56,540 bases of DNA from Lachnotalea sp. AF33-28. GTDB taxonomy: Bacteria; Bacillota; Clostridia; Lachnospirales; Lachnospiraceae. Positions 39,892 to 48,700 of the stretch are shown here, one piece after another. Under the pieces are notes generated by a model. It made no database searches. It was given only the letters and a program-made list of their open reading frames with translations, and had not been told where the DNA came from. The stretch spans positions 1 through 56,540 of the forward strand of contig NZ_QUEE01000021.1 of NCBI RefSeq assembly GCF_003477885.1. Reading direction: 5' to 3'. The translations under genes were made by a program, and so were the position numbers. Each line of letters starts with the position of its first letter. Position 1 is the first letter of the stretch.

Positions 39892-41699
39892 AGAGTTATC
39901 TAAGCCTTATTCCAATCTCCGCCAAAGTTCGCAGAAGGCAGAACCGTATGACGCTGCTATGCATTATCTTTGCTGTGTTTATGGTCACGGCTGTATTTAG
40001 TATGGCTGAGATGGGCGCCAGAATGGAGCAGTCAAGGCTGCTTCATAAACATGGCAGCCTGTCATTTCAAGAATTGTTCAGCAGTGAAATGGGGCAGTCA
40101 CTGATCCTGATAGCGGGGATATTGTTCTTGTTAATTTTGATTGCCGGAGTATTGATGATTTCAAGCAGCATGAACAGCCTTGTTGCTCAAAGAACGAGAT
40201 TCTTTGGAATGATGCGCTGCATCGGAATGAGCAGGCAGCAAATTATTCGTTTTGTGAGACTGGAAGCTTTGAATTGGTGTAAAACAGCGGTTCCCATAGG
40301 CCTGGGACTTGGAATTATAACTACCTGGGGACTGTGCGCAGCTTTGAGGTTTCTTGTTGGTGAAGAGTTTTCCGAGATCCCTCTTTTCAGAGTCAGCATC
40401 ATTGGGATTGTCAGCGGCATTATCGTTGGTGTTGTTACGGTACTATTTGCGGCGGGTTCTCCGTCCAAACGGGCCGCAAAGGTGTCTCCTATTACAGCAG
40501 TTACAGGCAATTCAGAAAACGGTAATAAAGTGCGCCATTCCGTGAATATCCGGCTCGCCAAAATCGAGACTGCGTTGGGGATTCACCATGCTGTTTCCGT
40601 GAAGAAAAATCTCATCCTGATGACGGGCTCCTTTGCCCTAAGCATTATCCTGTTTTTAAGTTTTTCTGTACTGATCGAGTTTGTCAACTATTTGATGCCC
40701 CAATCTGCCGCTGCTTCTGATATAAGCATTTCAAGCAGTGATGGTATAAATTCTATCAGTACCAATCTGGCGGAAACGATCGGCAGCATGGAAGGTGTGA
40801 AACAGGTTTATGGCCGCAGAAGCGCCTTTGATATTCCGGCAGGACTAAACGGTGACAAAACGCTTTCCACAACAGTGGACATGATTTCTTTTGATGAGTT
40901 TGATTTAGACTGTCTGGAAAAAGACGGCATGCTGCAGCGGGGCAGCAATTTGTCAAAGGTTTATGAGGACAGCCATTATGCCCTTGCAACATGGGACCGA
41001 AGCTGTTCCTGGAAAATTGGAGATAAAATTCTGGTTGGGGATGAAGAACTCGAAATCGCTGGTTTGTTAAAATATGATTTATTTAGCAGTGACGGTCTGA
41101 CGGATGGAAAGATGACCCTCATAATCTCCGGTGAAACATTTACCCGTTTGACGGGTGTGACCGACTATACACTTCTCATGGTACAAATGGAGCAGAATGC
41201 AGCTGACGAGGATGTGCAGGCAATTTCTGATACAGTAGGAAGCAATTATAATTTCAGTGATAATCGCGGTGAACGGACTGGCGGAACATATCTTGCATTT
41301 GTTGCCTGTGTCTATGGCTTTTTAGTAATTATCACATTAGTTACGGTGCTGAACATAGTCAACAGCATTTCCATGAGCGTGTCGGCAAGGATGAAGCAAT
41401 ATGGGGCAATGCGTGCGGTGGGAATGGATGAGCGTCAAATCACAAAGATGATTGCTGCAGAGGCATTTACCTATGCTTTCTGGGGATGCGCAGCCGGGTG
41501 CGGGATTGGATTGCTTTTTAGCAAACTGTTATACGATTTCCTCATTACAGAGCATTTTACTTATGCAGTGTGGAATTTTCCGGCATCTCTGGTGGCAGTT
41601 ATTATTTTATTTGTTATGCTTGCAGCAATTCTGGCGGTGTATGCTCCAACAAAAAGGATACGCAGTATGGAAATCACAGAAACGATAAACGATCTGTAA
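39888..41699 (+). CDS. FtsX family ABC transporter permease
   Basis: A 603-residue membrane protein with two FtsX-like regions: helices at residues ~20-40, 65-90, 130-150 and 165-190, then another near 245, then a large extracellular domain (~270-465) and three C-terminal helices (for example LVIITLVTVLNIVNSISM, FWGCAAGCGIGLLF, VAVIILFVMLAAILAVYA). The segments RTRFFGMMRCIGMSRQQI and ARMKQYGAMRAVGMDERQI are the coupling motifs that contact the ATPase. ATG 39888 has GGGGAGGTGCAGGG upstream. The extracellular domain would be the ligand-binding part. Confidence 0.92.
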   Translation: MKSYLSLIPISAKVRRRQNRMTLLCIIFAVFMVTAVFSMAEMGARMEQSRLLHKHGSLSFQELFSSEMGQSLILIAGILFLLILIAGVLMISSSMNSLVAQRTRFFGMMRCIGMSRQQIIRFVRLEALNWCKTAVPIGLGLGIITTWGLCAALRFLVGEEFSEIPLFRVSIIGIVSGIIVGVVTVLFAAGSPSKRAAKVSPITAVTGNSENGNKVRHSVNIRLAKIETALGIHHAVSVKKNLILMTGSFALSIILFLSFSVLIEFVNYLMPQSAAASDISISSSDGINSISTNLAETIGSMEGVKQVYGRRSAFDIPAGLNGDKTLSTTVDMISFDEFDLDCLEKDGMLQRGSNLSKVYEDSHYALATWDRSCSWKIGDKILVGDEELEIAGLLKYDLFSSDGLTDGKMTLIISGETFTRLTGVTDYTLLMVQMEQNAADEDVQAISDTVGSNYNFSDNRGERTGGTYLAFVACVYGFLVIITLVTVLNIVNSISMSVSARMKQYGAMRAVGMDERQITKMIAAEAFTYAFWGCAAGCGIGLLFSKLLYDFLITEHFTYAVWNFPASLVAVIILFVMLAAILAVYAPTKRIRSMEITETINDL

Positions 41700-41704
41700 G
41701 GGGG

Positions 41705-41781
41705 CTATTCACAGATGCCGTAAACTTCCCATACTCTGCCCTGTCATTCGCGGTAGGTTTACGACAACCGAGAATAGTAAC
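41705..41781. repeat. MITE-like element, internally deleted copy C
   Basis: The right part matches the terminal segment of copy A (CCATACTCTGCCCTGTCATT, then CGCGGTAGGTTTACGACAACC) and ends AATAGTAAC; the left part is CTATTCACAGATGCCGTAAAC. The interior with the two-hairpin core is missing. Confidence 0.65.
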
Positions 41782-41820
41782 CACTGTATCAAAAATTCAT
41801 CGAAAAATGCTATTTTGTGC

Positions 41821-41849
41821 TTGCTTTTTTTGATATCATCTGGTATTAT
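41821..41849 (+). promoter_or_regulatory. Promoter of rpmB
   Basis: TTGCTT (41821-41826), 17-nt spacer, TATTAT (41844-41849), about 58 nt before the rpmB start. Confidence 0.6.
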
Positions 41850-41906
41850 ATAGTTTGTTGTGGGTCAGCGCTATGGTTGACCTAATAGATTTAAGGAGGT
41901 GCAATC

Positions 41907-42092
41907 ATGGCTAAATGTGCTATTTGTCAAAAGGGCGCTCATTTTGGTAACGCAGTGAGCCACTCCCATAGAAGATCCAACAAAATGTGGAAAGCAAATG
42001 TAAAATCTGTAAAGGTTAAAGTGAACGGAGCTGCTAAGAAGATGTACGTTTGTACTTCTTGTCTGAAGTCCGGCTTAGTTGAAAGAGCTTAA
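41907..42092 (+). CDS. rpmB: 50S ribosomal protein L28
   Basis: A 61-residue ribosomal protein: MAKCAICQKGAHFGNAVSHSHRRSNKMWKANVKS... with CxxC pairs at residues 4/7 and near the C-terminus (CTSCLKSGLVERA), i.e. the zinc-binding (C+) form. AAGGAGGTGCAATC precedes the ATG. It is monocistronic, with a promoter at 41821 and a strong terminator at 42132. It lies next to asp23-fakA-recG as in other Bacillota. Confidence 0.97.
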   Translation: MAKCAICQKGAHFGNAVSHSHRRSNKMWKANVKSVKVKVNGAAKKMYVCTSCLKSGLVERA

Positions 42093-42131
42093 TCTGCAGA
42101 TGACCCGTATGAATACGTATACGCAAAGGTG

Positions 42132-42168
42132 ACCGCCTGTCAGTGTAAATACCGACAGGCGGTTTTTT
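42132..42168 (+). terminator. Intrinsic terminator after rpmB
   Basis: ACCGCCTGTC (42132-42141) and GACAGGCGGT (42154-42163) form a perfect 10-bp stem, followed by TTTTT. Confidence 0.92.
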
Positions 42169-42325
42169 GTTCAACAGGGGTAACTATTAAATGTAAAAAT
42201 ATCTTTCCTTTTCCATTAAAAGAGGGTATAATATGTAAGATAGAATTTCTGTGTTCAATAAAAAGCCGGTTTCATACATCAAAAAAAGAATGAGCAGCAG
42301 AGAATATAGTAACGGAGGTAAAAAG

Positions 42326-42682
42326 ATGAAGTGTCGAATCAGCAACCAGATAGGCGAGATTGTGATAGATACGGAAGTAATCGCCCGTTTTGCAGGAACA
42401 ATTGCGATTGAATGCTTCGGCATCGTGGGCATGGCGGCGATCAGCATGAAGGACGGCCTTGTAAGGCTCTTAAAGCGGGACAGCTTAACTCATGGCATCA
42501 ATGTGTCTGTGGAAGACAACAGGCTGACGATAGATTTTCACGTGATCGTTGTATACGGTGTCAGCATTTCCGCGGTATCGGATAACCTGATCGAAACTGT
42601 GAAGTATAAAGTCGAGCAGTTTACCGGTATTGAAGTGGAGAAAATCAACATCTTCGTTGAAGGTGTGAGAGTAATAGATTGA
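42326..42682 (+). CDS. Asp23/Gls24 family envelope stress response protein (YloU-like)
   Basis: A 118-residue protein with the Asp23 domain: GEIVIDTEVIARFAGTIAIECFGIVGMA, then VSVEDNRLTIDFHVIVVYGVSISAVSDNLIETVKYKVEQFTGIEVEKINIFVEGVRV. The start was set to ATG 42326 (ACGGAGGTAAAAAG); an earlier in-frame ATG at 42251 would add a basic leader without a ribosome binding site. It lies directly before fakA, as yloU-yloV in Bacillus. The family is linked to envelope homeostasis, but its function is not defined. Confidence 0.92.
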   Translation: MKCRISNQIGEIVIDTEVIARFAGTIAIECFGIVGMAAISMKDGLVRLLKRDSLTHGINVSVEDNRLTIDFHVIVVYGVSISAVSDNLIETVKYKVEQFTGIEVEKINIFVEGVRVID

Positions 42683-42704
42683 TGAGATTAGGAGGAGCAG
42701 TCAC

Positions 42705-44372
42705 GTGGCGGTAAGCACAATAGATGCCAAAATGCTGAAGAAGATGTTTTTGGCAGGCGCAAAGAGTTTAGAGGCAAGAAAAGAATGGATTAATGAGCTG
42801 AATGTATTTCCGGTTCCGGACGGAGACACAGGGACCAATATGACTCTGACCATCATGTCAGCAGCCAAAGAAGTGCAGAATATAAAGGAGCCCACTCTGG
42901 AAAACCTGGCAAAAGCCATTTCTTCCGGTTCCCTTAGAGGGGCCAGAGGCAATTCCGGGGTTATCCTTTCCCAGCTTCTTAGAGGTTTTACCAAGGAGAT
43001 TAAATCAGTGGATGAGATCAATGCGGGCGTTATGGCCAATGCGTTTCAGCGGGCGACGGAGACCGCCTATAAGGCTGTTATGAAGCCAAAGGAGGGCACT
43101 ATACTGACTGTGGCGCGCGGGATGGCGGATAAGGCATCCCAGCTGGCAGAAGAAACCGAAGATCTGGAAGAGATGTTAAAAGCAGTTCTGGAGCACGGGG
43201 ATTATGTGTTAAGCCAGACTCCGGAGATGCTGCCGGTTTTAAAACAGGCAGGTGTTGTGGATTCCGGCGGACAGGGCCTCATGCAGGCGCTTAAGGGCGC
43301 ATATGACGCATTTCTGGGAAAAGAGATCGATCTTTCTTCCTTTGAGACTACAGGTACCAGTGCCTTTGTATCCAATGTGTCCACAGAAGAAGTGGAAACC
43401 GCGGATATTAAATTCGGTTACTGCACCGAATTTATTGTAAACATTGAAAAAGCGTTTGATTTTGCGAAGGAAAATTCTTTCAAGAAATATTTGGAATCCA
43501 TCGGAGATTCCATCGTAGTGGTATCGGACGAGGACCTGATCAAGGTGCACGTACATACCAACGACCCGGGGTTGGCACTCCAGAAGGCGTTGACGTACGG
43601 TTCCTTATCCAGGATCAAGATCGATAACATGAGAGAAGAGCATCAGGAGAAACTGTTCAAAGAAGCCGAAAAGAAAGCGCTGGAAGAGCAGCAGAAGGAT
43701 AAGGGGCCGAGAAAGCCCTATGGGTTTATCTCCATTTCTGTCGGAGATGGGCTCAATGAGATCTTCGACGGCCTGAATGTGGATTACCTGGTAGAAGGCG
43801 GGCAGACAATGAATCCCAGCACAGAGGATATGCTGAATGCCATTGATCAGGTAAATGCGGATGTGATTTACATCTTCCCTAATAACAAAAATATTATCCT
43901 GGCGGCAGAACAGGCGAAAAACCTGGAAAAGGATAAAAAGATTATCGTGATCCCTTCGAAGACGGTTCCGCAGGGCATCACCGCAATCATCAACTTTGCT
44001 CCGGATAAAACTCCGGAAGAAAACGCGGAACTGATGACCGCAGAGATGGCCAGAGTAAAGACCGGACAGGTGACCTATGCGGTGCGCAACACTTCCATAG
44101 ACGGCAAGGATATTGAGGCCGGAGATATCATGGGAATCGGTGATACAGGCATCCTGGCGGTGGGCAAAGAAGTGGCGGAGACCGCGCTTATGATGCTGGA
44201 TTCCATGGTGGATGAGGATTCCGAGCTGATCAGTATTTACTATGGCGAAGATATCAAGCAGGAGTCCGCAGAGGCGCTTAATGCGAAGGTGGCGGAGGCT
44301 TATCCGGACTGTGACATTGAATTCCATCGGGGAGGCCAGCCGGTTTATTATTATATTATGTCTGTGGAATAA
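42705..44372 (+). CDS. fakA: DAK2 domain protein, fatty acid kinase-like
   Basis: A 555-residue protein with an N-terminal DhaL/DAK2 kinase domain (NVFPVPDGDTGTNMTLTIMSAAKE, GSLRGARGNSGVILSQLLRG), a middle domain, and a C-terminal FakA-type domain (GFISISVGDGLNEIFDGLNVDYLVEGGQTMNPSTED; IFPNNKNIILAAEQA). FakA phosphorylates fatty acids presented by a FakB (DegV) protein, feeding phospholipid synthesis. No FakB gene is in the window. GTG start at 42705 with TAGGAGGAGCAGTCAC upstream, 22 nt after asp23. A terminator-like hairpin follows at 44407. Confidence 0.92.
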   Translation: MAVSTIDAKMLKKMFLAGAKSLEARKEWINELNVFPVPDGDTGTNMTLTIMSAAKEVQNIKEPTLENLAKAISSGSLRGARGNSGVILSQLLRGFTKEIKSVDEINAGVMANAFQRATETAYKAVMKPKEGTILTVARGMADKASQLAEETEDLEEMLKAVLEHGDYVLSQTPEMLPVLKQAGVVDSGGQGLMQALKGAYDAFLGKEIDLSSFETTGTSAFVSNVSTEEVETADIKFGYCTEFIVNIEKAFDFAKENSFKKYLESIGDSIVVVSDEDLIKVHVHTNDPGLALQKALTYGSLSRIKIDNMREEHQEKLFKEAEKKALEEQQKDKGPRKPYGFISISVGDGLNEIFDGLNVDYLVEGGQTMNPSTEDMLNAIDQVNADVIYIFPNNKNIILAAEQAKNLEKDKKIIVIPSKTVPQGITAIINFAPDKTPEENAELMTAEMARVKTGQVTYAVRNTSIDGKDIEAGDIMGIGDTGILAVGKEVAETALMMLDSMVDEDSELISIYYGEDIKQESAEALNAKVAEAYPDCDIEFHRGGQPVYYYIMSVE

Positions 44373-44406
44373 GCCATCAGTGCGTTGCCATACAAACGGA
44401 TAATTG

Positions 44407-44458
44407 GGGGACATGCTCTCTGCGGATGCTGAATGCCTGCAGGGAGATGTTCCCTTTT
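44407..44458 (+). terminator. Terminator hairpin after fakA
   Basis: GGGgACAT and ATGTtCCC outer arms with inner CTC/GAG and CTGC/GCAG pairs, followed by TTTTCCTGTTTT. The stem is imperfect but long. Confidence 0.6.
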
Positions 44459-44536
44459 CCTGTTTTACCGGAACCGATCGGATGTCTGAACTGTTAAAAT
44501 GAATGGGAAATGAGTCGCAGAAAGGCAGAAAAAGTT

Positions 44537-46600
44537 ATGAATCAGAGCATCACTACCCTGAAAGGAATCGGCGAAAAGACAGAAAAGATTTTTCATAAGG
44601 CAGGTATCGAAACAATCGATGACCTGCTGCATTATTATCCGCGCTCTTACGTTAAATTCCAGGCACCGGTACCGATTGCTAATCTGGAAGCCGGAAAGAT
44701 CCAGGCAGTCTGCGGCATGCTGACAAAGGATGCAACGGTGAAGCGGGTGCGTAATCTTCAGATCATAAATGCTGTGATCCGGGATGAAACCGGTATTCTG
44801 CAGCTGACCTGGTTTAATATGCCTTATATGCGCAGCACGCTGAAGGCCGGCAGCCGATTTGTATTTCGCGGGAAGGCGGTGAAGCATCAGGCGGGCCTTG
44901 CCATGGAACAGCCCATTATCTACCGCCTGAATCATTATGAGGAGCAGATGGATACCCTGCGTCCGATCTATCCGTTGGTGAACGGTCTGACCAACAAGCT
45001 GGTGACAGGTGCGGTGAAACAGGCGTTGGAGAAATATCCCATGCAGAAGGAATATCTGCCGGAGCCTGTCCGTAAGGAGTATCGGCTGGCCGAGTATAAT
45101 TTTGCAGTGCAGAATATCCATTTTCCCAAATCGGAAGAGGATCTGCTCTATGCCAGACGCCGTCTGGTGTTTGATGAATTCCTGGTCTTCATCCTCACTG
45201 TACGCCGGATGAAGGATCAGCAGGACGGGGTGCGCAACGGTTATGTCATGAAGGAGTGCTCTTCCGCGTCACAGCTTCTGGAAAAACTGCCGTATCAGCT
45301 GACGAATGCACAGAAAAAAGTCTGGGATGAAATCCGAAAGGATCTGGCCGGAGAGTATCTGATGAACCGGCTGATCCAGGGCGACGTGGGATCCGGCAAG
45401 ACAATTATCGCCGTACTGGCCATGCTTACGGTTGCAGATTACGGATATCAGTCCGCGATGATGGCCCCTACCGAAGTGCTGGCCAGACAGCATTATGAAT
45501 CCGTCAATGAAATGATGGAGAAATACGGAATTGCTAGAAAGGCTGTGCTGCTCACAGGATCCATGACTGCCAAAGAAAAGAAGCTGGCCTATACCGAGAT
45601 CGCTGAGCATAGGGCGGATATCGTCATCGGCACCCATGCGCTGATTCAGGAAAAGGTTGTCTATGATAAGCTTGCGCTGGTGATCACGGACGAGCAGCAC
45701 CGTTTTGGCGTGCATCAGAGAGAGGTCTTCTCGGAAAAGGGGCTTGAAAGTGAGAAGACGCCCCATGTCCTGGTTATGAGCGCGACTCCGATCCCGCGCA
45801 CCCTGGCGATCATCCTGTACGGGGATCTGGACATCTCGATCATTGATGAGCTGCCCGCCAACCGGCTGCCGATCAAAAACTGCGTGGTGGGAACAGATTA
45901 TCGAGATCGGGCGTACCGCTTTATTGAAAATGAGATTCAGGCCGGCCGCCAGGCGTATGTCATCTGCCCTATGGTAGAAGAGAGCGATATGGTGGAAGCG
46001 GAGAATGTGATTGAATATACGGAAAAGCTCCGCCGGGTGCTTCCCCCTGCCATCCGGGTGGAATACCTGCACGGCAAGATGAGGCCGAAAGAAAAGAATG
46101 AAGTGATGGAGCGGTTTGCCGCCAATGAGATACAGGTTCTGGTCTCCACTACCGTGGTGGAGGTGGGGGTCAATGTACCTAATGCCACCGTTATGATGGT
46201 GGAAAACGCAGAGCGGTTCGGCCTGGCACAGCTGCATCAGTTAAGAGGCCGGGTGGGCAGAGGAGAACACCAGTCCTATTGCATCTTTGTCAATGGGAAC
46301 GGAGGAGAGGACACCGGCAGGCGGCTGGAGATATTAAATAAATCCAACGACGGATTTTTCATCGCTTCGGAGGACTTAAAACTGCGGGGGCCCGGTGACT
46401 TTTTCGGCATCAGACAGAGCGGCATGATGGAATTTGCGATCGGTGATATCTTTACCGATGCCAATATACTGAAGGAAACTGCGGAAGCGGCTGAACGGAT
46501 ACTTAAGGCTGATCCTGATCTTGAGTCAGAGGAAAACGCAGAGCTTGGAAGGCGCCTTAGGGAATACTGGACAGAAAGCATGGATAAGCTCGCTCTTTGA
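44537..46600 (+). CDS. recG: ATP-dependent DNA helicase RecG
   Basis: A branch-migration helicase of ~687 residues that remodels stalled forks and Holliday junctions. The N-terminal wedge domain starts MNQSITTLKGIGEKTEKIF. Helicase motifs are I GDVGSGKTIIA, Ia MAPTEVLARQHYE, II ITDEQHRFGVHQR (DEQH), III MSATPIPRTLA, and VI QLHQLRGRVGRG. The start is uncertain: ATG 44537 fits family N-termini, while ATG 44510 would add nine residues. It follows the asp23-fakA pair as in other Bacillota. Confidence 0.95.
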   Translation: MNQSITTLKGIGEKTEKIFHKAGIETIDDLLHYYPRSYVKFQAPVPIANLEAGKIQAVCGMLTKDATVKRVRNLQIINAVIRDETGILQLTWFNMPYMRSTLKAGSRFVFRGKAVKHQAGLAMEQPIIYRLNHYEEQMDTLRPIYPLVNGLTNKLVTGAVKQALEKYPMQKEYLPEPVRKEYRLAEYNFAVQNIHFPKSEEDLLYARRRLVFDEFLVFILTVRRMKDQQDGVRNGYVMKECSSASQLLEKLPYQLTNAQKKVWDEIRKDLAGEYLMNRLIQGDVGSGKTIIAVLAMLTVADYGYQSAMMAPTEVLARQHYESVNEMMEKYGIARKAVLLTGSMTAKEKKLAYTEIAEHRADIVIGTHALIQEKVVYDKLALVITDEQHRFGVHQREVFSEKGLESEKTPHVLVMSATPIPRTLAIILYGDLDISIIDELPANRLPIKNCVVGTDYRDRAYRFIENEIQAGRQAYVICPMVEESDMVEAENVIEYTEKLRRVLPPAIRVEYLHGKMRPKEKNEVMERFAANEIQVLVSTTVVEVGVNVPNATVMMVENAERFGLAQLHQLRGRVGRGEHQSYCIFVNGNGGEDTGRRLEILNKSNDGFFIASEDLKLRGPGDFFGIRQSGMMEFAIGDIFTDANILKETAEAAERILKADPDLESEENAELGRRLREYWTESMDKLAL

Positions 46601-46647
46601 TATAAAATAGAAATCGGAAAGTTAAAATAAATGAGGAAGATTCTAAG

Positions 46648-47427
46648 ATGATAACAAATTCTTTCGATAATCAAACGGCAGCTATCATAGAGCCGAAAAG
46701 AAAAGCAGGTGTCCCTTTGGTTGATGTGATGATTATTACATTTTCGTATATCATCGAGGAATACATAAAGAATCATTTCAACTGCACGCAGATTGCAACA
46801 CTATACTCGGCTGCCGGGCTAACACCTGTTTATCAGATAGAGTATAAGGGCAAAAAGATTGGCTTTTACAAGACATGTATAGGAGCCCCCTGTACGGTAG
46901 GTCTTGTTGAGGATGTTCTGTCGGTGGTTGATACGGACAAAATCATTATGTTCGGCGGTGCAGGGTGTCTTGACAAGGAGATTGCAAGAGGAAAAATTGT
47001 AATACCGACAGAGGCTTATCGTGACGAAGGAACCTCCTACCATTATGCTCCTGCCGCTGATTATATTACTCTCAAAAATTCTTATATTGTTGCTGATTTT
47101 ATGAAACAAGCAAATATTCCGTATGTTCTTGGAAAAACATGGACGACCGATGCCATTTACCGAGAAACAAGAGGCAATTTTGAAAAGCGTAAACAAGACG
47201 GTTGTATCGCTGTGGAAATGGAATGTGCGTCTGTTCAGGCGGTTTGTGATTTTCGGGGCGTGAAGTTTTACAATTTTTTGAAAAGTGGCGACCTTTTAGA
47301 TGCCCCTGAATGGGATCCGCGGTCTGAACTTGGTAATAAAGGCTCACAACACGACCCCCGATATTTTATGATGGCACTTGAACTTGCCTGCTTTGTTTCC
47401 AATAGCCATATCCGTAGGCAGCTCTAA
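46648..47427 (+). CDS. Nucleoside phosphorylase (uridine phosphorylase-like)
   Basis: A 259-residue member of the PNP/UDP phosphorylase family, cleaving a nucleoside with phosphate to base and (deoxy)ribose-1-phosphate. Visible elements are GFYKTCIGAPCTVGLVEDVL, IIMFGGAGCLDKEIARGKIVIPTEA near the phosphate site and, at the C-terminus, CIAVEMECASVQAVCDFRGVKFYNFLKSGDLLD, with the ribose-contacting Met-Glu. Substrate preference cannot be set. Base composition is more AT-rich than recG next door, so it may have been acquired separately. The start has AATGAGGAAGATTCTAAG upstream. Confidence 0.85.
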   Translation: MITNSFDNQTAAIIEPKRKAGVPLVDVMIITFSYIIEEYIKNHFNCTQIATLYSAAGLTPVYQIEYKGKKIGFYKTCIGAPCTVGLVEDVLSVVDTDKIIMFGGAGCLDKEIARGKIVIPTEAYRDEGTSYHYAPAADYITLKNSYIVADFMKQANIPYVLGKTWTTDAIYRETRGNFEKRKQDGCIAVEMECASVQAVCDFRGVKFYNFLKSGDLLDAPEWDPRSELGNKGSQHDPRYFMMALELACFVSNSHIRRQL

Positions 47428-47489
47428 ATATAGGCTTTTCTACTTTAACAGAGTCCCCATGATTTATGAACAGACAAGGGGGATATTGT

Positions 47490-47543
47490 ATGAGCTGGAA
47501 TTATACCAATGAGAAAAACGGAGGTACTATACATGTTGTTTAA
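47490..47543 (+). CDS. Possible 17-residue leader peptide overlapping the NERD gene
   Basis: ATG at 47490 preceded by AAGGGGGATATTGT. It reads MSWNYTNEKNGGTIHVV and stops at TAA 47541-47543, 11 nt past the NERD start codon (47533), in another frame. The ribosome binding site of the NERD gene lies inside this frame, so the peptide could couple translation. It may also be chance. Confidence 0.35.
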   Translation: MSWNYTNEKNGGTIHVV

Positions 47544-48588
47544 CAAGATGAAGGAACCGGGATTTCTGAAAGAGGACAGCGATGCGCTCCGACAGCTGGA
47601 GCAGTTGAAACAGCTCGAACCCAGGCTGAACAAGGAGGGGCAAGCCAGGCTCAGCCAGGATATAAAATGTCTCGAATATGGGATCGCAGGTGAAAACAAC
47701 ATAATCTATGAGCTGAAAAACAGCCATATGCCTATGTATGTACTTCATGATATCTACCTGGAGGATGGGGATCTGAACGCCCAGATTGATTTTCTGGTAT
47801 TTACGAGAAAGATCTGCTTTGTGATCGAATGCAAGAATCTGTATGGAGATATAGAAATCAACAGCTCAGGAGATTTTATACGTACTGTGAATTATAACGG
47901 GCATAAAAAGAAGGAAGGAATTTACTCTCCGCTCACACAGAATCAACGCCACCTGGAATTGATGAAAAAGATCCGTATGGACAGAAAAAAGAATTTCCTT
48001 GGAAGGCTTATGCTGGACAGCAGTTTTGAAAGTTTTTATAAAAGCATTGTAGTTCTGTCCAATCCAAAGACTGTTCTGTATGACCGCTATGCCAGGAAAG
48101 AAGTGAAGGACAAGGTCATACGTGCCGATCAGCTGATTGATTATATCCGGAAACAGTGCAGCCAGTCAAAGGAAATGGAAAGTTCGGACAAGGAGCTGTT
48201 TGCATGGGCGAATTCCTATTTGGAGCTTCATAAGCCCAAAGAGAGGGATTATACGGATAGATATATGTCTTATATGCAGGAGACCGTTTTGCAGCCGGAT
48301 TCGCAGAAAGATTTACAGCCGGAACCAGAACCGGAACATCCTTTGCCGCCGCCCGCAGAGGCGGATGCTAAGCTTATATCGGAACTGAAGGCCTACCGCC
48401 TTGCAAAAAGCAGAGAAGAAGGCCTAAAGCCATATTACATATTCAATGACCTTCAGATGGAGGATTTAATCGCAAAAATGCCAGCGGATAAGGAATGCCT
48501 GCTGGGTGTCAACGGATTTGGATCGGTGAAGACGGAAAAATATGGAAAAGATCTCATAGAGATCCTGGATAAATACCGGAATGCGTAA
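47533..48588 (+). CDS. NERD domain protein with C-terminal HRDC domain
   Basis: A 351-residue protein. The NERD nuclease-related domain lies at residues ~55-170: GIAGENNIIYELKNS, then an Asp in AQIDFLVFTRKICFVIECKN, giving the PD-(D/E)XK-like D...ExK pattern. A Pro/Glu-rich linker (QPEPEPEHPLPPPAE) joins it to a C-terminal HRDC-like domain (LISELKAYRLAKSREEGLKPYYIFNDLQMEDLI...GVNGFGSVKTEKYGKDLIEIL), usually a nucleic-acid-binding module of RecQ helicases. The combination suggests DNA processing. ATG 47533 has CGGAGG upstream; ATG 47509 is in frame but has no ribosome binding site. Substrate unknown. Confidence 0.85.
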   Translation: MLFNKMKEPGFLKEDSDALRQLEQLKQLEPRLNKEGQARLSQDIKCLEYGIAGENNIIYELKNSHMPMYVLHDIYLEDGDLNAQIDFLVFTRKICFVIECKNLYGDIEINSSGDFIRTVNYNGHKKKEGIYSPLTQNQRHLELMKKIRMDRKKNFLGRLMLDSSFESFYKSIVVLSNPKTVLYDRYARKEVKDKVIRADQLIDYIRKQCSQSKEMESSDKELFAWANSYLELHKPKERDYTDRYMSYMQETVLQPDSQKDLQPEPEPEHPLPPPAEADAKLISELKAYRLAKSREEGLKPYYIFNDLQMEDLIAKMPADKECLLGVNGFGSVKTEKYGKDLIEILDKYRNA

Positions 48589-48612
48589 TGTATCCGGCTC
48601 ATAAAGTATGGA

Positions 48613-48641
48613 TTGAAACACTTTAGGGATTATGATAAGAT
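48613..48641 (+). promoter_or_regulatory. Promoter upstream of the fucokinase gene
   Basis: TTGAAA (48613-48618), 17-nt spacer, TAAGAT (48636-48641); about 60 nt before the start codon. Confidence 0.5.
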
Positions 48642-48700
48642 TAGTTCAGCAAACCGGCTGAAATCCACGGTTTTCGGCCGGAAAAGTACTGGAGGATAAC

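Noticed and set aside
46648..47427. Phosphorylase as part of a mobile island with recG
   Set aside because: No integrase, repeats or attachment site flank it; lower GC alone is insufficient.
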